A stretch of DNA of 48,811 bases from an uncultured Collinsella sp. Lineage in GTDB: Bacteria; Actinomycetota; Coriobacteriia; Coriobacteriales; Coriobacteriaceae. The stretch is taken from the NCBI GenBank assembly GCA_900540875.1, contig UQHT01000020.1:1-48811 (forward strand). The letters run 5' to 3'. The translations under genes and the position numbers were made by a program. Position 1 is the stretch's first letter; each line of letters begins with the position of its first letter. The notes under the pieces were generated by a model. The model worked only from the letters and a program-made list of their open reading frames with translations, was not told where the DNA came from and ran no database searches. Shown here one piece after another: positions 33,438-41,334 of this stretch.

Positions 33438-34364
33438 ATGCCCATTCGTATTCCCGACGCCCTCCCTGCCGCCGCGCAGCTCGAGAGCGAGAACATCTTT
33501 GTCATGACCGAGTACCGCGCGCTGCACCAGGACATTCGTCCGCTGCGCGTGCTCATCCTCAACCTCATGCCCACCAAGATTGCCACCGAGACGCAGATCA
33601 TGCGCAAGCTCTCCAACACGCCGCTGCAGGTGGAGGTGGACCTGCTGCGTACCAAGACGCACGAGGCCACGCACGTGAGCGCCGGCCACCTGGAGACGTT
33701 CTATCGCACGTTCGACGACATCCGCGACATCCACTACGACGGCCTGATTATCACGGGCGCGCCGGTGGAGCAGATGCCGTTCGAGGAGGTCGACTACTGG
33801 CCCGAGCTCTGCCAGATCATGGATTGGTCCACCACGCACGTGCACTCTACGCTGCACATTTGTTGGGGCGCGCAGGCCGGCCTGTACCATCATTACGGTA
33901 TCCAGAAGTACGACCTGCCGGCAAAGGCGAGCGGCGTATTTGAGCATTACCTGGTGAAGACGCAAAGCCCGCTGGTCCGCGGTTTCGATGACCGTTTCTA
34001 TGCCGTGCATTCGCGCAACACCGATGTGCGCCGCGAGGACGTGGAAGCCGAGCCGCAGCTTGAGGTCGTGGCCGTGTCCGACGAGGTAGGCCTGTACATC
34101 GTCAAGTCGACCGACAGCCGCCGCTTCTTTGTATTTGGCCACCCCGAGTACGATACCGACACGCTGCGCCTGGAGTACGAGCGCGACGTGAAGCGCGGGC
34201 TCAACCCTCAGGTGCCGGCGCATTACTTCCCGGGCGACGACCCCACCGCCGAGCCGCGCAACGTCTGGCGCAGCCAAGCTCAGCTGCTCTACACCAACTG
34301 GCTCAACTACTACGTCTACCAGACCACGCCCTACGACCTGGCCCGCGCCGGCGAGGAGCACTAG
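33438..34364 (+). CDS. metA: Homoserine O-acetyltransferase (MetA-type)
   Basis: The 308-residue protein matches MetA over its full length. The catalytic Cys142 lies in HICWGAQAGLYHH, and His235 and Glu237 in FGHPEYD; numbering coincides with the characterised enzymes. Residue 111 is Glu (ITGAPVE). In studied MetA proteins Glu at 111 goes with acetyl-CoA and Gly with succinyl-CoA, so O-acetylhomoserine is the predicted product, the first committed step of methionine synthesis. AAGGAG precedes the ATG. I see no SAM riboswitch or other clear RNA element in the 211 bp upstream. Confidence 0.93.
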   Translation: MPIRIPDALPAAAQLESENIFVMTEYRALHQDIRPLRVLILNLMPTKIATETQIMRKLSNTPLQVEVDLLRTKTHEATHVSAGHLETFYRTFDDIRDIHYDGLIITGAPVEQMPFEEVDYWPELCQIMDWSTTHVHSTLHICWGAQAGLYHHYGIQKYDLPAKASGVFEHYLVKTQSPLVRGFDDRFYAVHSRNTDVRREDVEAEPQLEVVAVSDEVGLYIVKSTDSRRFFVFGHPEYDTDTLRLEYERDVKRGLNPQVPAHYFPGDDPTAEPRNVWRSQAQLLYTNWLNYYVYQTTPYDLARAGEEH

Positions 34365-34406
34365 ACTGCGATGGTGCTGCTGTAGCCGTGGCTGATGTGG
34401 CGGCGA

Positions 34407-35003
34407 TTAGGCGCTGATGATGTTGGGCAGCGGCAGGTCGTGGGCATCGGTGGGGATGTGGTCGACGCGCTGTTCGTCAAAGGCGATGCCGACGATTTGA
34501 CATACGGGCGAGAGCATGGGCAGGTAGCGGTCATAGCAGCCGCCGCCGTAGCCTAGGCGCGTGCCGGTGCGGTCGAATGCTACGAGCGGCACGACGATCA
34601 TGTCGAGAGCTTCGGCAGGCACGATAGGGAAGCGGCTGCTGTCGATGTCCGTGGCCGCAAAGGCCCGCGTGGGGTGGGCGATAAACGGAGCCGCGTCCGC
34701 GTCGCCGGCAGCAACTGCCCGCATACACATGCGCTGGCCACAAGCTGCGGCGTCTGTTGCCGAGAGCATGCACGGATAGGCCACGCGCCAGCCACGTTTG
34801 GCGGCAGCTGCGGCAAACGCGGCTGAGTCGACTTCGGAACCCATCGCGGCATAGACGGCAACGGTGTGCGGCGCCGCGGCATCCAAGCGGCCCAGCAGCT
34901 CAACCAGCCGCGCACAGATATCAGCAGACTTCGCCGCCCGCAAGTCCAAATCAAGAGCATCGCGCCGAGCAATCACCGCCCGCCGCAACTCAGTCTTGTC
35001 CAT
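34407..35003 (-). CDS. 5-formyltetrahydrofolate cyclo-ligase
   Basis: The 198-residue protein has the family opening MDKTELRRAVIARRDAL, the basic folate/ATP-binding region and the signature LGYGGGCYDRYLP near residue 157. It converts 5-formyl-THF to 5,10-methenyl-THF with ATP. The start at 35003 has GAGGAAG upstream on the minus strand; the longer frame to 35030 lies inside repeat copy D. Convergent with metA. Confidence 0.9.
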   Translation of the reverse strand: MDKTELRRAVIARRDALDLDLRAAKSADICARLVELLGRLDAAAPHTVAVYAAMGSEVDSAAFAAAAAKRGWRVAYPCMLSATDAAACGQRMCMRAVAAGDADAAPFIAHPTRAFAATDIDSSRFPIVPAEALDMIVVPLVAFDRTGTRLGYGGGCYDRYLPMLSPVCQIVGIAFDEQRVDHIPTDAHDLPLPNIISA

Positions 35004-35021
35004 CCCGGCTTCCTCTCCCAA

Positions 35022-35066
35022 ACCTACCAAAAAGGGACAGGTTTATTTTGACAGGTTTTATCTGGG
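35022..35066 (-). repeat. 33-bp interspersed repeat, copy D, in the leader of the cyclo-ligase gene
   Basis: On the minus strand the core 35034-35066 starts CCCAGATAAAACCTGTC and ends AAACCTGTCCC, followed by TTTTTGGTAGG. The gene's ribosome site follows within about 10 bases, the same arrangement as copy C before the HAD gene. Confidence 0.85.
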
Positions 35067-35076
35067 CAAATGTCGA

Positions 35077-35116
35077 AACCACCACAAAGGTGCCTGTCCC
35101 CTTTGTGGTGGTTTTG
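35077..35116. terminator. Hairpin with CCTGTCCC loop, repeat family copy 1
   Basis: AACCACCACAAAG pairs with CTTTGTGGTGGTT around GTGCCTGTCCC, followed by TT on the plus strand. It closely resembles the hairpin at 35814-35853. It may terminate minus-strand hicAB or plus-strand transcripts. Confidence 0.6.
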
Positions 35117-35131
35117 GCCCATGCGTTAACG

Positions 35132-35461
35132 CTATAACGCCGCGGCGATTGCTTCGGTCACAAACTTATTGAGTGACTCGCCCTTCTTTGCCGCCGCCAG
35201 TGCTGCCTGCTTGTGAAGCTCGGAGCCTGTTCTCACATTGAACGAGCCCTTAAAAGCCCGCTCTGGTTCCTTGCCCTTTTCGGCACAAAACTCAAGGTAA
35301 TCGTCGACGGCGTCGTGGAAGCATTGCTCCACTTCTTCAGCCGTGGAGCCTTCAAATACGATTGCGTCCCTAATGCCGGCGACCATACCTGTTAGTACAT
35401 GCTGCTCGGCATCGAACTCGACTGGGGCGAAATAGCCCTTGTATGCCAAAACGTTACTCAT
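35132..35461 (-). CDS. hicB: HicB-family antitoxin
   Basis: The 109-residue protein shows the HicB pattern: a partial RNase H-like N-terminal part (YKGYFAPVEFDAEQHVLTGMVAGI, with the phrase D-x-FEGSTAEEVEQCFHDAVDDYLEFC near 45-65) and a C-terminal ribbon-helix-helix (FNVRTGSELHKQAALAAAKK then GESLNKFVTEAI). The antitoxin binds HicA and represses its own promoter. Its ATG lies within the hicA end (8-base overlap), with GGAGGCAG as ribosome site. Confidence 0.9.
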   Translation of the reverse strand: MSNVLAYKGYFAPVEFDAEQHVLTGMVAGIRDAIVFEGSTAEEVEQCFHDAVDDYLEFCAEKGKEPERAFKGSFNVRTGSELHKQAALAAAKKGESLNKFVTEAIAAAL

Positions 35462-35717
35462 GACTGCCTCCGACATCCTGCAGAAATCGAACGATGTTTC
35501 GAATTGTCCCCGCTGTCAATTCGTCAGATGGATGAGGCGCGTGCATCACGAACATCCTGCCATCTGAGGGCCTGTAGAAGCGAACGCGCGATCCGGATGT
35601 CTTGCCTTTGCTGTCCATTTCAAAGCCATATGAGGCCATGACTTTTAAAAAATCGGCATACCGATACGTCGAAGGGCAGCTAAACAGTTGGGCGATGAGT
35701 TTATCGGCTCGAGTCAT
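35454..35717 (-). CDS. hicA: HicA-family toxin (mRNA interferase)
   Basis: The 87-residue protein has the HicA double-stranded-RNA-binding-like fold: YRYADFLKVMASYGF, then GSRVRFYRPSDGRMFVMHAPHPSDELTAGTIRNIVRFL. Classical HicA proteins have GSH with catalytic His; here it reads GSR, and the conserved His is in MHAPHP instead, as in a known branch of the family (from memory). The toxin would cleave mRNA when HicB is lost. It is the first gene of the pair. Confidence 0.85.
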   Translation of the reverse strand: MTRADKLIAQLFSCPSTYRYADFLKVMASYGFEMDSKGKTSGSRVRFYRPSDGRMFVMHAPHPSDELTAGTIRNIVRFLQDVGGSHE

Positions 35718-35731
35718 CCCGCCTCACATTC

Positions 35732-35769
35732 TGCAACTATATTCTAGTTGCAATTTAAATCCGATGCAA
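35732..35769 (-). promoter_or_regulatory. hicAB promoter with palindromic operator
   Basis: TGCAACTA and TAGTTGCA (35732-35739 and 35745-35752) form a perfect palindrome with a 5-base spacer. On the minus strand TAGAAT (35741-35746) is the -10 box inside the palindrome, and TTGCAT (35764-35769) lies 17 bp upstream. HicB bound here would block transcription. Confidence 0.7.
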
Positions 35770-35813
35770 TCACCCATACTATAGAACATGTGTACGTATA
35801 GAACAAGTGTTCG

Positions 35814-35853
35814 AACCACTACAAAGGGGGCCTGTCCCCTTTGTAGTGGTTTT
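35814..35853. terminator. Hairpin with CCTGT loop, repeat family copy 2
   Basis: AACCACTACAAAGGGG (35814-35829) pairs perfectly with CCCCTTTGTAGTGGTT (35836-35851). It lies just beyond the stop of the M16C peptidase gene and probably ends its minus-strand transcript. The sequence parallels 35077-35116. Confidence 0.65.
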
Positions 35854-35864
35854 GCTTGCTGTGG

Positions 35865-38800
35865 TTAGCCCATCAGGTCGACTACGTTGAAGTTGGCGTT
35901 GCTCTTGGCGATGACGTCGCGTCCGCCAAAGACGCAGGTGGGCGAGACGGCCGCAATGCGTGTCACGTCGGTGCCGAGCGAGCGAAGCTCACCGGGCGTG
36001 GCGGCGAGCATCTGGGCGCGGCGCTCCTCGCGCGCATGCGGATCGAGCCCGGCCAGGTAGGTCGTGTTGCGGCGCTTGGTGAGCGCGTACGGCTTCACTG
36101 GCGCGTCCATGCCGCTCACGCAGCTCACGATAAAGCCCTCAAATGCCGCCTCGTCGGGCTCAAAGCTGCCGAGCCATTCGCCTGCGCGCGCCACACGCTC
36201 AATCGAGGGGTCGATTGCCGGGTCGCGGTAGGTGTAGAACGCCGTCTGGCGCTCGCCGGCTGCGCGGAATCCGCAGCCGTATGCACCGCCCTTCACGCGA
36301 ATCTCGTTCCACAGGTAATCGTAGGAGAGCGCGTTGGCAGCCACGGCCCAAGCGCCTGTCACGTCAATGCCCAGGCGACGCGGATCGCACGCACGCGCGG
36401 CAAAGCAGATGTCGCTGGGGATCACGAAAGCCTCGTGGCGGTCGCACGGCGCCGGCACCGCGAGCGCGCCGCGGCCGGCGCCGTCGCCCGCACCCAGCCC
36501 CAGGTCGCCCGCGGCATCCCAGTACGTGTCAAAGTCCTCGTCGCTGCCGGTAAAGCTCGCCATGCAGCCATCGGCCACAAAGATACGCTCCGCCAGCTCG
36601 GAAAGCTTGGTACGCAGCCCGTTCACGCGCTCGTCAAAGTGCTCGAGCAAATCGCGCAGGAACAGGTAGAAGTCTACGCCCGAGAGCTGCTCACGCACCA
36701 CGGCCGAAGGCGAGCTGTAGCTCATCGCGCGACCGAGCGCCGCCGAGTGGCCGTTGTTGATAAAGCCCTGCTCAAGCCCAATGCGAATCTGCGTGAGCAC
36801 GTCTCGCACGCGGTCGGCGTCGGCGTCCGCCAGCAGTGTACTCGACCACACCTCGCGCGGCAGGCTTGCCAGCGCATCGATTTTCTCGGACAGGGCGCCG
36901 GCGCTCACCAGCAGGTAGGGGCGCACGCCGTCCACGTCGGGCTGGGTCATGACCTCGGTCGTAAAGCTCAAAAAGCCCAGCTTGCCGGCGAGCAGGTTGT
37001 CGAGCTCCTCGGCCGAGTGTTCGCTCGTGGGCAGCTGTTTGAGCAGGCGGCAGAGCAGCGTCACATAGGGCAGGTCCTCAAACGCGACGCAGCTCAGGTC
37101 GAAATACTGCATGGCGTAGGCCAGGCGGTTGGTGGGGATGTCGTGGTGCAGACAGGGGATGGGCGCGGTCGTGTCCACGACCAGTGACGGTTCGGGGCGC
37201 GCCTCGCCAATGTCGGACACGCGCAGGCGCGGCAGCGTGGCCTTGTCCTCGGGCGTGTCCTCGGCTTCCTGCGCGGCACGCAGCGCGGCCGTGCGCTCGA
37301 CCACGTCGGCCAGCTCGGAATCGGTCATGGCGTCGCGCTTGGCTGCCAGCTCGATGGCCTCGGCACCCTCCGAACCCTCGGCGGCGTCCACCGGCACCAG
37401 CTCGACGAGCGCCATGTGATCGTTCTGCAGCACCAGCTCGCGCAGCAGGTCCTCAAAATAGCTGCCGTCCAGCTCGCCTCGCAGCTCCTCGTACACCGGG
37501 CCGTACTTGAGTGCCAGCGTCGCGGCGTCGTCATCGTAGAGCCAGGTGCTCAGCGCGTCGCACGCAATGGCCACGCCGTCGGCGATGCCGTAGTCGCGCT
37601 GGCGCAGATCGTATTCGTTGCTGCTGATGATGGCTTCCAGGCGCTCGCGCGGAACGCCGTGCTCGCACAGGTCGCGGCAGGCGTCCTGGAACACGCGGCG
37701 CAGCTCGCGCGCCACGCCGGGCTGCGCGTTTTGCAACATGATGAGCTCGTAGGGCTGCAGGCTCTCGGCCGCGGTGTAGCTCACCACGTTGCCGCCCAGG
37801 CCGGCGGCCAGAATGGTCTTCTTGACCGGCGCCTCGTTGGAGCCCAGCAGCGCCTCGAACAGGATATCCGCCGCGATCGTGCGTTTGCGGTCGAGCGCGC
37901 TGCCCAACACAAGGCCCAGGCCCACCAGGGCGTTCTCGGGTGTAGTGGCCATCTCGACGCGCTTGTACTCGCAGGTCACGGGCGTCTGCACGCCCAGCGG
38001 ATTGGGCGCCAGCGCGGACGGGTCCTCGCCGGCGGCAACGGCTGCGTCCATGCGGCGGCTTGCGGCACTCGGCTGCGACAGATAACGCTCGTCCAAAAAG
38101 GCCAGTGCGCGGTCCACGTCCAGGTCGCCGTAGAGCGTGATGTAGGAGTTGGAGGGGTTGTAGTGGCGCGCGTGCGTGTCCAGGAACTGCTCGTAGGTGA
38201 GCGCGGGAATCGCGCGCGGGTCGCCGCCGCTTTCGTGCGCATAGGCGGTGTCGGGATAGAGCGCGGCGTTGACGGCGTCGTCCAGCACGCTCATGGGATC
38301 GGACAGCGCACCCTTCATCTCGTTGAATACCACGCCGTTATAGCGCAGCGTGCCCTCGCGCAGGCTCGCGGAGCTGTCGCTGCCCTCGATCTCGACGCTC
38401 TCCGGCAGGTCCAGCTCGTAGTGCCAGCCCTCCTGCTCAAAAATGGTGGGCTTGGTATAGATGGCCGGGTTGAACACCGCGTCCAGATACACGTCCATCA
38501 GGTTGTACAGATCCTGCTCGTTGGTGGTGGCGACAGGGTAGATGGTTTTGTCGGGGTAGGTCATGGCGTTGAGAAACGTCTGCATGGAGCTCTTGATCAG
38601 GTCGACAAACGGCTCCTTGACGGGAAACTTGGCCGACCCGCACAGCACCGAGTGCTCAAGAATATGGAACACGCCGGTGGAATCGGCCGGCGGCGTCTTA
38701 AAGCCAATGGCAAAGGCCTTGTTCTCGTCATCGCACGCCAGGTACAGCAGGCGAGCGCCCGAGGCAGCGTGACGCAGCACGTAAGCGTCGGCGTCGAGCT

Positions 38801-38903
38801 CGGGCACGGTCTCGCAGCGCTCGACGGCAAAACCATGGCAGGTGGTACCGGGCACCAGCAGCGCGGCGGCAGCGGCGCGCGGGTCGGTTGAGGTAGTGGG
38901 CAT
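35865..38903 (-). CDS. M16C-family zinc metallopeptidase (presequence protease-like)
   Basis: The 1012-residue protein has the inverted zinc motif HILEH (His80, Glu83, His84) followed by the family stretch SVLCGSAKFPVKEPF, and the third ligand probably Glu195 in VVFNEMKG. Four insulinase-type half-domains are expected over this length. Family members such as PreP degrade short unstructured peptides inside a closed chamber. No signal peptide is seen, so it should act in the cytoplasm. The start at 38903 has AAAGGAG upstream; the reading frame stays open to 39146 through repeat sequence but without a ribosome site. Confidence 0.92.
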   Translation of the reverse strand: MPTTSTDPRAAAAALLVPGTTCHGFAVERCETVPELDADAYVLRHAASGARLLYLACDDENKAFAIGFKTPPADSTGVFHILEHSVLCGSAKFPVKEPFVDLIKSSMQTFLNAMTYPDKTIYPVATTNEQDLYNLMDVYLDAVFNPAIYTKPTIFEQEGWHYELDLPESVEIEGSDSSASLREGTLRYNGVVFNEMKGALSDPMSVLDDAVNAALYPDTAYAHESGGDPRAIPALTYEQFLDTHARHYNPSNSYITLYGDLDVDRALAFLDERYLSQPSAASRRMDAAVAAGEDPSALAPNPLGVQTPVTCEYKRVEMATTPENALVGLGLVLGSALDRKRTIAADILFEALLGSNEAPVKKTILAAGLGGNVVSYTAAESLQPYELIMLQNAQPGVARELRRVFQDACRDLCEHGVPRERLEAIISSNEYDLRQRDYGIADGVAIACDALSTWLYDDDAATLALKYGPVYEELRGELDGSYFEDLLRELVLQNDHMALVELVPVDAAEGSEGAEAIELAAKRDAMTDSELADVVERTAALRAAQEAEDTPEDKATLPRLRVSDIGEARPEPSLVVDTTAPIPCLHHDIPTNRLAYAMQYFDLSCVAFEDLPYVTLLCRLLKQLPTSEHSAEELDNLLAGKLGFLSFTTEVMTQPDVDGVRPYLLVSAGALSEKIDALASLPREVWSSTLLADADADRVRDVLTQIRIGLEQGFINNGHSAALGRAMSYSSPSAVVREQLSGVDFYLFLRDLLEHFDERVNGLRTKLSELAERIFVADGCMASFTGSDEDFDTYWDAAGDLGLGAGDGAGRGALAVPAPCDRHEAFVIPSDICFAARACDPRRLGIDVTGAWAVAANALSYDYLWNEIRVKGGAYGCGFRAAGERQTAFYTYRDPAIDPSIERVARAGEWLGSFEPDEAAFEGFIVSCVSGMDAPVKPYALTKRRNTTYLAGLDPHAREERRAQMLAATPGELRSLGTDVTRIAAVSPTCVFGGRDVIAKSNANFNVVDLMG

Positions 38904-38991
38904 ATGCAGTCTCCTTTGGCGCCCCAACGGGGGCGAATCGAGTCGAATCCTCGAGAGTATACCCATATGGGGCCCTCGACCAATCTGCCGG

Positions 38992-39140
38992 ATGAGCGTG
39001 GATTTTCTGACACACGAGCGTGGAAATTCGGACGTCTGCCGGATGAGCGTGGATTTTCGGACGAAATCGGCCGCCAAAAGCCCAAAAACCGTCCAAATAT
39101 CCACGCTCATTTTCCAACCGTCCAGATATCCACGCTCGTG
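38992..39140. repeat. Cluster of GAGCGTGGA motifs, palindromic array
   Basis: GAGCGTGGA occurs in forward direction near 38994, 39013 and 39043 and in inverse direction near 39101 and 39128, commonly extended as GAGCGTGGATTTTCGGAC. The outer copies can pair. The same motif occurs at 27824-27919 and 44250-44270. The 509-bp gap 38904-39412 has no gene. Confidence 0.7.
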
Positions 39141-39205
39141 CGTCAACTACGTATCTCTCACCTCACATCCATCTCTACGACGAGGGATGACTGAGAGACA
39201 GGCAG
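39117..39205. repeat. Degenerate partial copy of the 44.25-44.33 kb repeat region
   Basis: The order GTCCA-A-ATCCACGCTC, then GCGTCAACTACGTATCTCTCACC, then CATCTCTACGACGAGG and GACTGAGAGAC parallels 44250-44320 and the leader of the ATP-binding gene at 44581. The gene itself is absent here, so this may be a remnant or a solo repeat. Confidence 0.5.
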
Positions 39206-39412
39206 AAGATAAAAATCAATCGGCTTATCGGGTGCATATACCGCCATCAGATTGAGGCTGTATGCGGAAATGGATGGACTCTATACCGCTTACGCAAAAT
39301 AACCCCCGTTTGTTGAAACATTATAGGAAATGGCGTGGAGTGCTAAAAAGTTCTAATACAATATAAGTCATCTATCTATAAGCTGCTGATTCCTTGCAAA
39401 GGTATGGTTGAT

Positions 39413-40117
39413 ATGGTTGAAGCAAATAGCGTTATCCCCCTGTACAAACAGATTGTCCGTGCGCTTTCTGATTCGATCGCCAACGGCACGTACCGCCCGG
39501 GAGATAAGCTCCCGACCGAGGCGGAGCTTATCGAGCAATTTGGCGTGAGCCGAATAACGGTTCGCTCCGCAATTAAAGAAATGGAAGATGCTGGGCTTGT
39601 TGAGAGAGCCCGCGGCAAGGGCACGTTCGTTTCGTCGGACACGCAGATGTATGCCGCGGACGATCGTGAGAGCTTTACCCATTCGTGCCAGCTTGCGGGC
39701 AAACAGGCGTCTACCAGGGTTCTCGAAATGGGCTGGGACTTCCCAAGCCTGCGAGACGCGAAGTTCCTGGGCGTAGACGATACCCAAAAGGTATTGCGTA
39801 GCCGTCGTCTGCGCCTTGTGGATGGCAAGCCCACGATGCTGGAAACCAATAGCTATTCCGCTGCGCTTTCTTTTTTGGAGCATGAGTCCCTCGAGGATTC
39901 GCTGATGGCAGTACTCGATCGCCAGGGGATCAAGATGGGTCCCAACACGCGTACGCTCGAGGTCTGCTATGCGAGCGAGCTCGAGGCGGCATACCTTAAC
40001 GTGGAGCTGGACTCTTCGCTGCTTCTGTTTGTCGATAGACGTTATGCCCCAAGCGGCGAGCCGCTCTTCATCTCCCGTCAGGTGTACTGCACCGAGCGAC
40101 TGAAGTTCTATTTGTAA
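39413..40117 (+). CDS. GntR/UTRA-family transcriptional regulator of the second PTS locus
   Basis: The 234-residue protein begins NSVIPLYKQIVRALSDSIANGTY, has the helix-turn-helix EAELIEQFGVSRITVRSAIK (about residues 36-55) and a UTRA domain (about 75-230). It lies 135 bp upstream of the separate IIA gene in the same direction. ACAATATA occurs both before it (39358-39365) and before IIA (40219-40226), a possible shared operator. ATG at 39413 is preferred to 39404 because AAAGG at 39398 is too close to the latter. Confidence 0.88.
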   Translation: MVEANSVIPLYKQIVRALSDSIANGTYRPGDKLPTEAELIEQFGVSRITVRSAIKEMEDAGLVERARGKGTFVSSDTQMYAADDRESFTHSCQLAGKQASTRVLEMGWDFPSLRDAKFLGVDDTQKVLRSRRLRLVDGKPTMLETNSYSAALSFLEHESLEDSLMAVLDRQGIKMGPNTRTLEVCYASELEAAYLNVELDSSLLLFVDRRYAPSGEPLFISRQVYCTERLKFYL

Positions 40118-40210
40118 ATTAGAGATAGATTGGTCGATTTACCGACTAATTGTTACCGTTCGCGGATTTGGAAAATAGACACGCCGCGTAGGGTAGATTG
40201 CTAATATACT

Positions 40211-40235
40211 TTGTTATGACAATATAGTACGTCCT
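40211..40235 (+). promoter_or_regulatory. AT-rich control region before the second PTS IIA gene
   Basis: TTGTTATGACAATATAGTACG contains ACAATATA, also present before the 39413 GntR gene. AATATACT (40203-40210) upstream and TATAGT (40223-40228) are possible -10 boxes. The assignment is tentative. Confidence 0.35.
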
Positions 40236-40252
40236 ATTGGTATTGGAGAACT

Positions 40253-40672
40253 ATGAATAAGATATTGCTAGCGAGTCATGGTTATCTCGCCCAAGGCATG
40301 AAAAGCTCTCTGGAGATTCTGATGGGCACCAACGACCGAATCGAGTGCCTGTGCGCCTATGTCGATGACGATTCAAGGGACGTCGCGGCGTTGATTGATG
40401 CATGGATGGAGACGAGGGACTCTGCCGACTCTTGGTTTGTCGTGACTGACATCTTTGGCGGCTCTGTAAACAACGAATTCATTCAGAGGCAGACCGACGG
40501 ATCGTTTACGTTGATCGCTGGAATGAACTTGCCGCTGCTGGTGGAAATGGTTACACAGCTGGACTCCCTGGATGCGGACAAGGCCAAAGCCGCGGTCGAG
40601 GGATCGCGTTCGTTTATTCAGCTTTGCGAGGCGGCGGACATGCTTGCCGGCGCCGAGGAAGAAGAGTTCTAG
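40253..40672 (+). CDS. Mannose-family PTS EIIA
   Basis: The 139-residue protein is a free-standing EIIA-Man domain. The phosphorylation site is His9 in LLASHGYLAQG, and VTDIFGGSVNNEF near residue 63 is the usual second conserved loop. It receives phosphate from HPr and passes it to the IIB encoded next. The acidic tail (AEEEEF) is short. GGAG precedes the ATG. Confidence 0.93.
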   Translation: MNKILLASHGYLAQGMKSSLEILMGTNDRIECLCAYVDDDSRDVAALIDAWMETRDSADSWFVVTDIFGGSVNNEFIQRQTDGSFTLIAGMNLPLLVEMVTQLDSLDADKAKAAVEGSRSFIQLCEAADMLAGAEEEEF

Positions 40673-40743
40673 TTAGTTCTGGTTCGAGCCCTAGCTAGGG
40701 GCCACACCTGTCATTCCCTTTATCACGTGCGGAGATGATAACG

Positions 40744-41217
40744 ATGATTAAGCTTACGAGAGTTGATTACCGACTGATTCACGGCCAAGTTGCCATGTCC
40801 TGGACTCACGCTTTGGATGTAGATTGCATCTTGCTTGCCAGCGATGCTGTGGCAAAAGACGACATGAGGAAGGCGGCCTTGAGGCTCGCCCGCCCCAACG
40901 GCGTTAAACTCGTCATCAAGGATGTTGACGCTGCTATCGAGGCGCTCAACAGCGGCGTTACCGACAAGTATTCGCTGTTTATCATCACTGAGACGATTGA
41001 AGATGTCTATCGTCTCGCTAAGGGTTGCAAAGACATCAAAGAGATCAATCTGGGCGGAACCCGAAAGACCCCTGAGACCACGCTTCATCCGACCTCTGCG
41101 ATCTTTGCGACCGAGAAAGATGCCGAGCATATCCAAGAGCTCCTGGGCGATGGCGTGGCCATCGAAATCCGTCAGGTCCCCAATGACGCTAAGGTGTTTG
41201 CCAAGGACGTTTTCTAG
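40744..41217 (+). CDS. Mannose-family PTS EIIB
   Basis: The 157-residue protein is an EIIB-Man domain with the phosphorylation site His13 in YRLIHGQV and the typical INLGG stretch near residue 102. The start is ATG at 40744, nine bases after GGAG; ATG at 40735 touches the ribosome site. A terminator separates it from SIS4, so IIA-IIB can be made independently of the deglycase and permease genes. Confidence 0.93.
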   Translation: MIKLTRVDYRLIHGQVAMSWTHALDVDCILLASDAVAKDDMRKAALRLARPNGVKLVIKDVDAAIEALNSGVTDKYSLFIITETIEDVYRLAKGCKDIKEINLGGTRKTPETTLHPTSAIFATEKDAEHIQELLGDGVAIEIRQVPNDAKVFAKDVF

Positions 41218-41268
41218 CCGGAAACACGTTGATGCTCGGCATTTATTGAACCAATGCTCTATGCCTAT

Positions 41269-41300
41269 GCCCGTCGATCATTTGATCGGCGGGCTTTTTA
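41269..41300 (+). terminator. Terminator between IIB and SIS4
   Basis: GCCCGTCGATCA pairs with TGATCGGCGGGC (one T-G pair), a short loop, then TTTTTA. It lies 51 bp after IIB. Confidence 0.9.
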
Positions 41301-41334
41301 TTAAAGAAAAATCAAAAAAAATCTGAAATAGTTC

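Noticed and set aside
35781..35804. Two ATAGAAC half-sites like those of the SIS3 operators
   Set aside because: Spacing is 17 bp instead of 10, and no deglycase or sugar gene follows; probably chance.
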